Positions 62,801 to 64,000 of a DNA stretch of 64,000 nucleotides are shown piece after piece. The notes beneath the pieces were generated by a model. The model was not told the origin of the DNA, searched no databases, and worked only from the letters and a program-made list of their open reading frames with translations. This DNA is from Fibrella rubiginis (GTDB taxonomy: Bacteria; Bacteroidota; Bacteroidia; Cytophagales; Spirosomataceae). The position numbers and the translations under genes are program-made. Each line of letters opens with the position of its first letter. The first letter of the stretch is position 1. The stretch covers positions 124,001 through 188,000 of the forward strand of contig NZ_JAFMYV010000005.1 in assembly GCF_017353185.1 (NCBI RefSeq), written 5' to 3'.

Positions 62801-64000
62801 CGGTGTAATCTGTTTTACAATCATCGGCTCCGTTGAAGAAACGAATCGTATAGGTTCCTCCTGCATTAGGAATACCTGAGATCAGCGTAGTGGGGACCCC
62901 GATGATCGCACTCGCCGATGCGTAGGTCGTTGTACCTGTGTATGAACTACCTCCACTGACGGCGAAACGGTCGGCGTTGGCTACACTGGTTAGCGTAATA
63001 GACCCGTCATTAACAGGCAATAAACCAGCACAGGTAGGATTAGAAACAACGACCGAAATGGCCGAGGGGATTGTACAGACGGCTACGGCACCAACTGTAC
63101 CAATCTCTACATCACCCAGTGCCAAGCCTTTAGAACCCAGCAAGGGATTTGTGCCAACACCCGGAGCACCACTGTATGACACCAAATCCTGGTTATCAAT
63201 TAAGGAAGGCGGGTCAAGACCTATAACTGACAAGCCATTACTGCTTGCGTTGATAGCATCCACGGTTACGCTCAAAAATTCATTCGTACCACTCTTGTAG
63301 GCAATACCTCCCAGTGCTGCTTCATCTTCGGGTACTGACATCACGTCACCGTACGTTTGACTTATCGTGCTACTCCAGCCGGAACCAGATGGAAGCACCC
63401 GTAGTACATCGCCCGATGCTCGTCCACGTTCATCAAACGTTACTGTAGCACCAGGTTTAGAGTTGCCTTCTGAGCCAGTCTGTAATCCGAACCGGTCCAT
63501 AACTGAAATCAGCATCGAGCCGTCGTCTACAATTTCTATGTCTGCAATCAATGGCTGGGGATAGAGCTGAAAATAGCCGTCTCCGGTATTAGGAAAGCCA
63601 TTGCTATAGGAATCGTACCAAGGCACCCATTCAGCCGTATTGTTGGACCCTACTCCCGGAGTGCCGCGTAAATAGTTCAGGTTGACGGCAGCTACCTGCG
63701 TGAAGTTGCCTGTAAGTTTATTAAGCCTGAAAATATAACCAATCAATTTAGCCCGGTTAGCAATGCTTTCCCGCGAAGAAGTTGAGTTGAGATCAATTGG
63801 CCCCGCAATGGTTGGTGCCGCAGGTGTTACGTCTTCAGCAGAAGCAACAGCGCCCAGGTAAACAGACCCGTCAGCGGCCACTTCTAAACCCCAGGGTCGG
63901 AGTTGACCATCCGCTGGTGTCACACCGGTTGATGCTGTGGTAATGGGGTATACCTTCCCTACAACGGCACTGGATGGATTGCTTATATTTACCTCAACTA
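59826..64000 (-). CDS. Giant SdrD-like surface protein (N-terminus outside window)
   Basis: The frame stays open to the last base of the window, so the N-terminus lies beyond it; the GTG at 63923 is internal. At least 1390 residues are visible. The order is: a propeller-like segment (RPWGLEVAADGSVYLGAV, LGGIAYKSGTNEFLSVTVDA), a DUF11 region (near 62440-62770: GGAVTFKVVVKNNGTTPATN), PKD-like cysteine-rich stretches, then three SdrD B-like domains (IGDKTFVDVNSNGIQD near 61360, LGDFVWKDLNNNGLQD near 61050, IGHLVWKEVVQDGKYD near 60220). The chain ends CKAVCIPIMVTKRR with no obvious T9SS sorting domain. It is probably a surface adhesin-like protein. Confidence 0.85.
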   Translation of the reverse strand, partial: VEVNISNPSSAVVGKVYPITTASTGVTPADGQLRPWGLEVAADGSVYLGAVASAEDVTPAAPTIAGPIDLNSTSSRESIANRAKLIGYIFRLNKLTGNFTQVAAVNLNYLRGTPGVGSNNTAEWVPWYDSYSNGFPNTGDGYFQLYPQPLIADIEIVDDGSMLISVMDRFGLQTGSEGNSKPGATVTFDERGRASGDVLRVLPSGSGWSSTISQTYGDVMSVPEDEAALGGIAYKSGTNEFLSVTVDAINASSNGLSVIGLDPPSLIDNQDLVSYSGAPGVGTNPLLGSKGLALGDVEIGTVGAVAVCTIPSAISVVVSNPTCAGLLPVNDGSITLTSVANADRFAVSGGSSYTGTTTYASASAIIGVPTTLISGIPNAGGTYTIRFFNGADDCKTDYTVTVAAASCIPSTIDLSVTKIRSSAQQSTVGGAVTFKVVVKNNGTTPATNIVVNDLLALADFSGVSGVGSQGGYTAGTGDWAVGTLSAGASATLTVTATVIREGISYNTASLLSVTEGDINPNNNIDRACVTVPVALTGTQTYTATVPAQYSAVEWFKDGASVATGNSLVINTSGVYTFTAPNGGCAAGTCCPLIVQACSLSATAAVNGLPTNTQCANLPATLTAQASPAGSYTYAWAAPAGVTLTGANTATATTGTLAPGVYSFTVTVSSNPNCLATAVTTLTVTAPPSLVVSNTTICAGQSVNWCFDLVNTGPSGSNTQLFGSLADAKAFTNVLPLPCTLSPTTTVTYVVGRQDANGCVATQLLSITVNAIPDAGPDQVLICEAGMAPTSATLAATAMAGGAWSQSGTNPAMVTFTNPTSESSAVTGLTAPGTYTLVWLANGCSGQVFITVPVCQSITPLLSSIGDKTFVDVNSNGIQDVGDLPLAGVLVTLMQNGTVVATTTTASSGTGVGCYSFTGLTPGIPYSVSFTAPPGFAATTFPTGISAPVTLSAGENNTTVDAGFTPLTGSLGDFVWKDLNNNGLQDVNELGVANVTVQLFTVVGGVMSSTPVATTVTSASGLYAFTGLPQGDYQLKFSLPASETTGCAISGKPNAGNDARDSDIDPLTGLSPVVSLNPSGTGLAANNTTIDMGVQRKAYDPTGYIYCYATNTILTGGTISITGPGSVSITLNGSTGVYQFLTDGTPGSYTLAYTHPNGYSVATVQRPVAGAALDPSGLDGSAMDKDGVVNGWVSLGSQPNSTTTALVDGSATANPYYLVFNVTGGDPYIAENNLPIDCSEPLGSIGHLVWKEVVQDGKYDTATEQGVANVTVKLLEVTSPVGSSVVSTSVVSATVTDGAGKYLFSNLAAGRYVVEFVKTSLPSTCVISPDFQAAGVPDALNSDANPLTGQSPIITLLPTDPTKRDILTVDAALVVPSCKAVCIPIMVTKRR

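Overview
The window looks like a chromosomal stretch of a GC-rich, free-living member of the Bacteroidota, most likely Cytophagales near Spirosoma/Fibrella. The signs are a type IX secretion C-terminal domain on a CotH-type protein, a Bacteroidota-type LptD, a 7TM-DISM histidine kinase, SdrD-like giant surface proteins, a PVC-type haem CxxCH protein, and TAnnTTTG promoter boxes. The assignment is inferred from gene content. No rRNA, integrase, insertion sequence or CRISPR array was seen. Coding density is high.

Layout. 1-10291 (+): an apparent cassette of a WD40-like propeller protein (cut by the window start), a 1692-residue caspase / SGNH-hydrolase / Lcp-like haem oxygenase / DUF5995-like fusion, and a 7TM-DISM sensor histidine kinase 12 nt downstream. 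This is the best candidate here for an undescribed system. 10335-17529 (-): de novo NAD genes nadC, nadA and nadB, interrupted by a Uma2-family gene and a RelE/ParE-type toxin-antitoxin pair, then purK and a YhcG-type DUF1016 nuclease gene carrying two palindromes in its coding sequence. 17648-26456: an alcohol dehydrogenase that has lost its structural-zinc cysteines, an orphan McrB-like ATPase, a secreted CotH-like protein, a Pif1-like helicase and an AbiE-type toxin-antitoxin pair. 26474-38270: treY, lptD, an amidase, an MlaD-like protein, a biotin-dependent carboxyltransferase, an acyltransferase and a small barrel protein. 38471-49023: a sphingolipid desaturase-like enzyme, a secreted sugar-oxidation-like cluster, an ECF sigma factor with an unusual membrane partner, and an LVIVD lipoprotein operon. 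49128-56486: typA, an HHH/barrel protein, a tandem FKBP lipoprotein, an MBL-fold hydrolase and a NUDIX protein. 56739-59736: tRNA-Arg(CCG) followed by a small accessory islet (a broken antitoxin-like gene, DUF6883, DUF4926, an RteC-like protein, a PemK-like protein and an HTH-like protein). 59826-64000 (-): the 3' part of a giant SdrD-like surface protein.

The most pervasive unexplained structure is a set of about fourteen long inverted repeats in the intergenic spaces. Arms are roughly 16-70 bp, mostly 90-100% complementary, and differ from site to site. Several arms share words with one another, and many are themselves palindromic. This resembles paired REP (BIME) elements and recurs at gene ends across the whole window.
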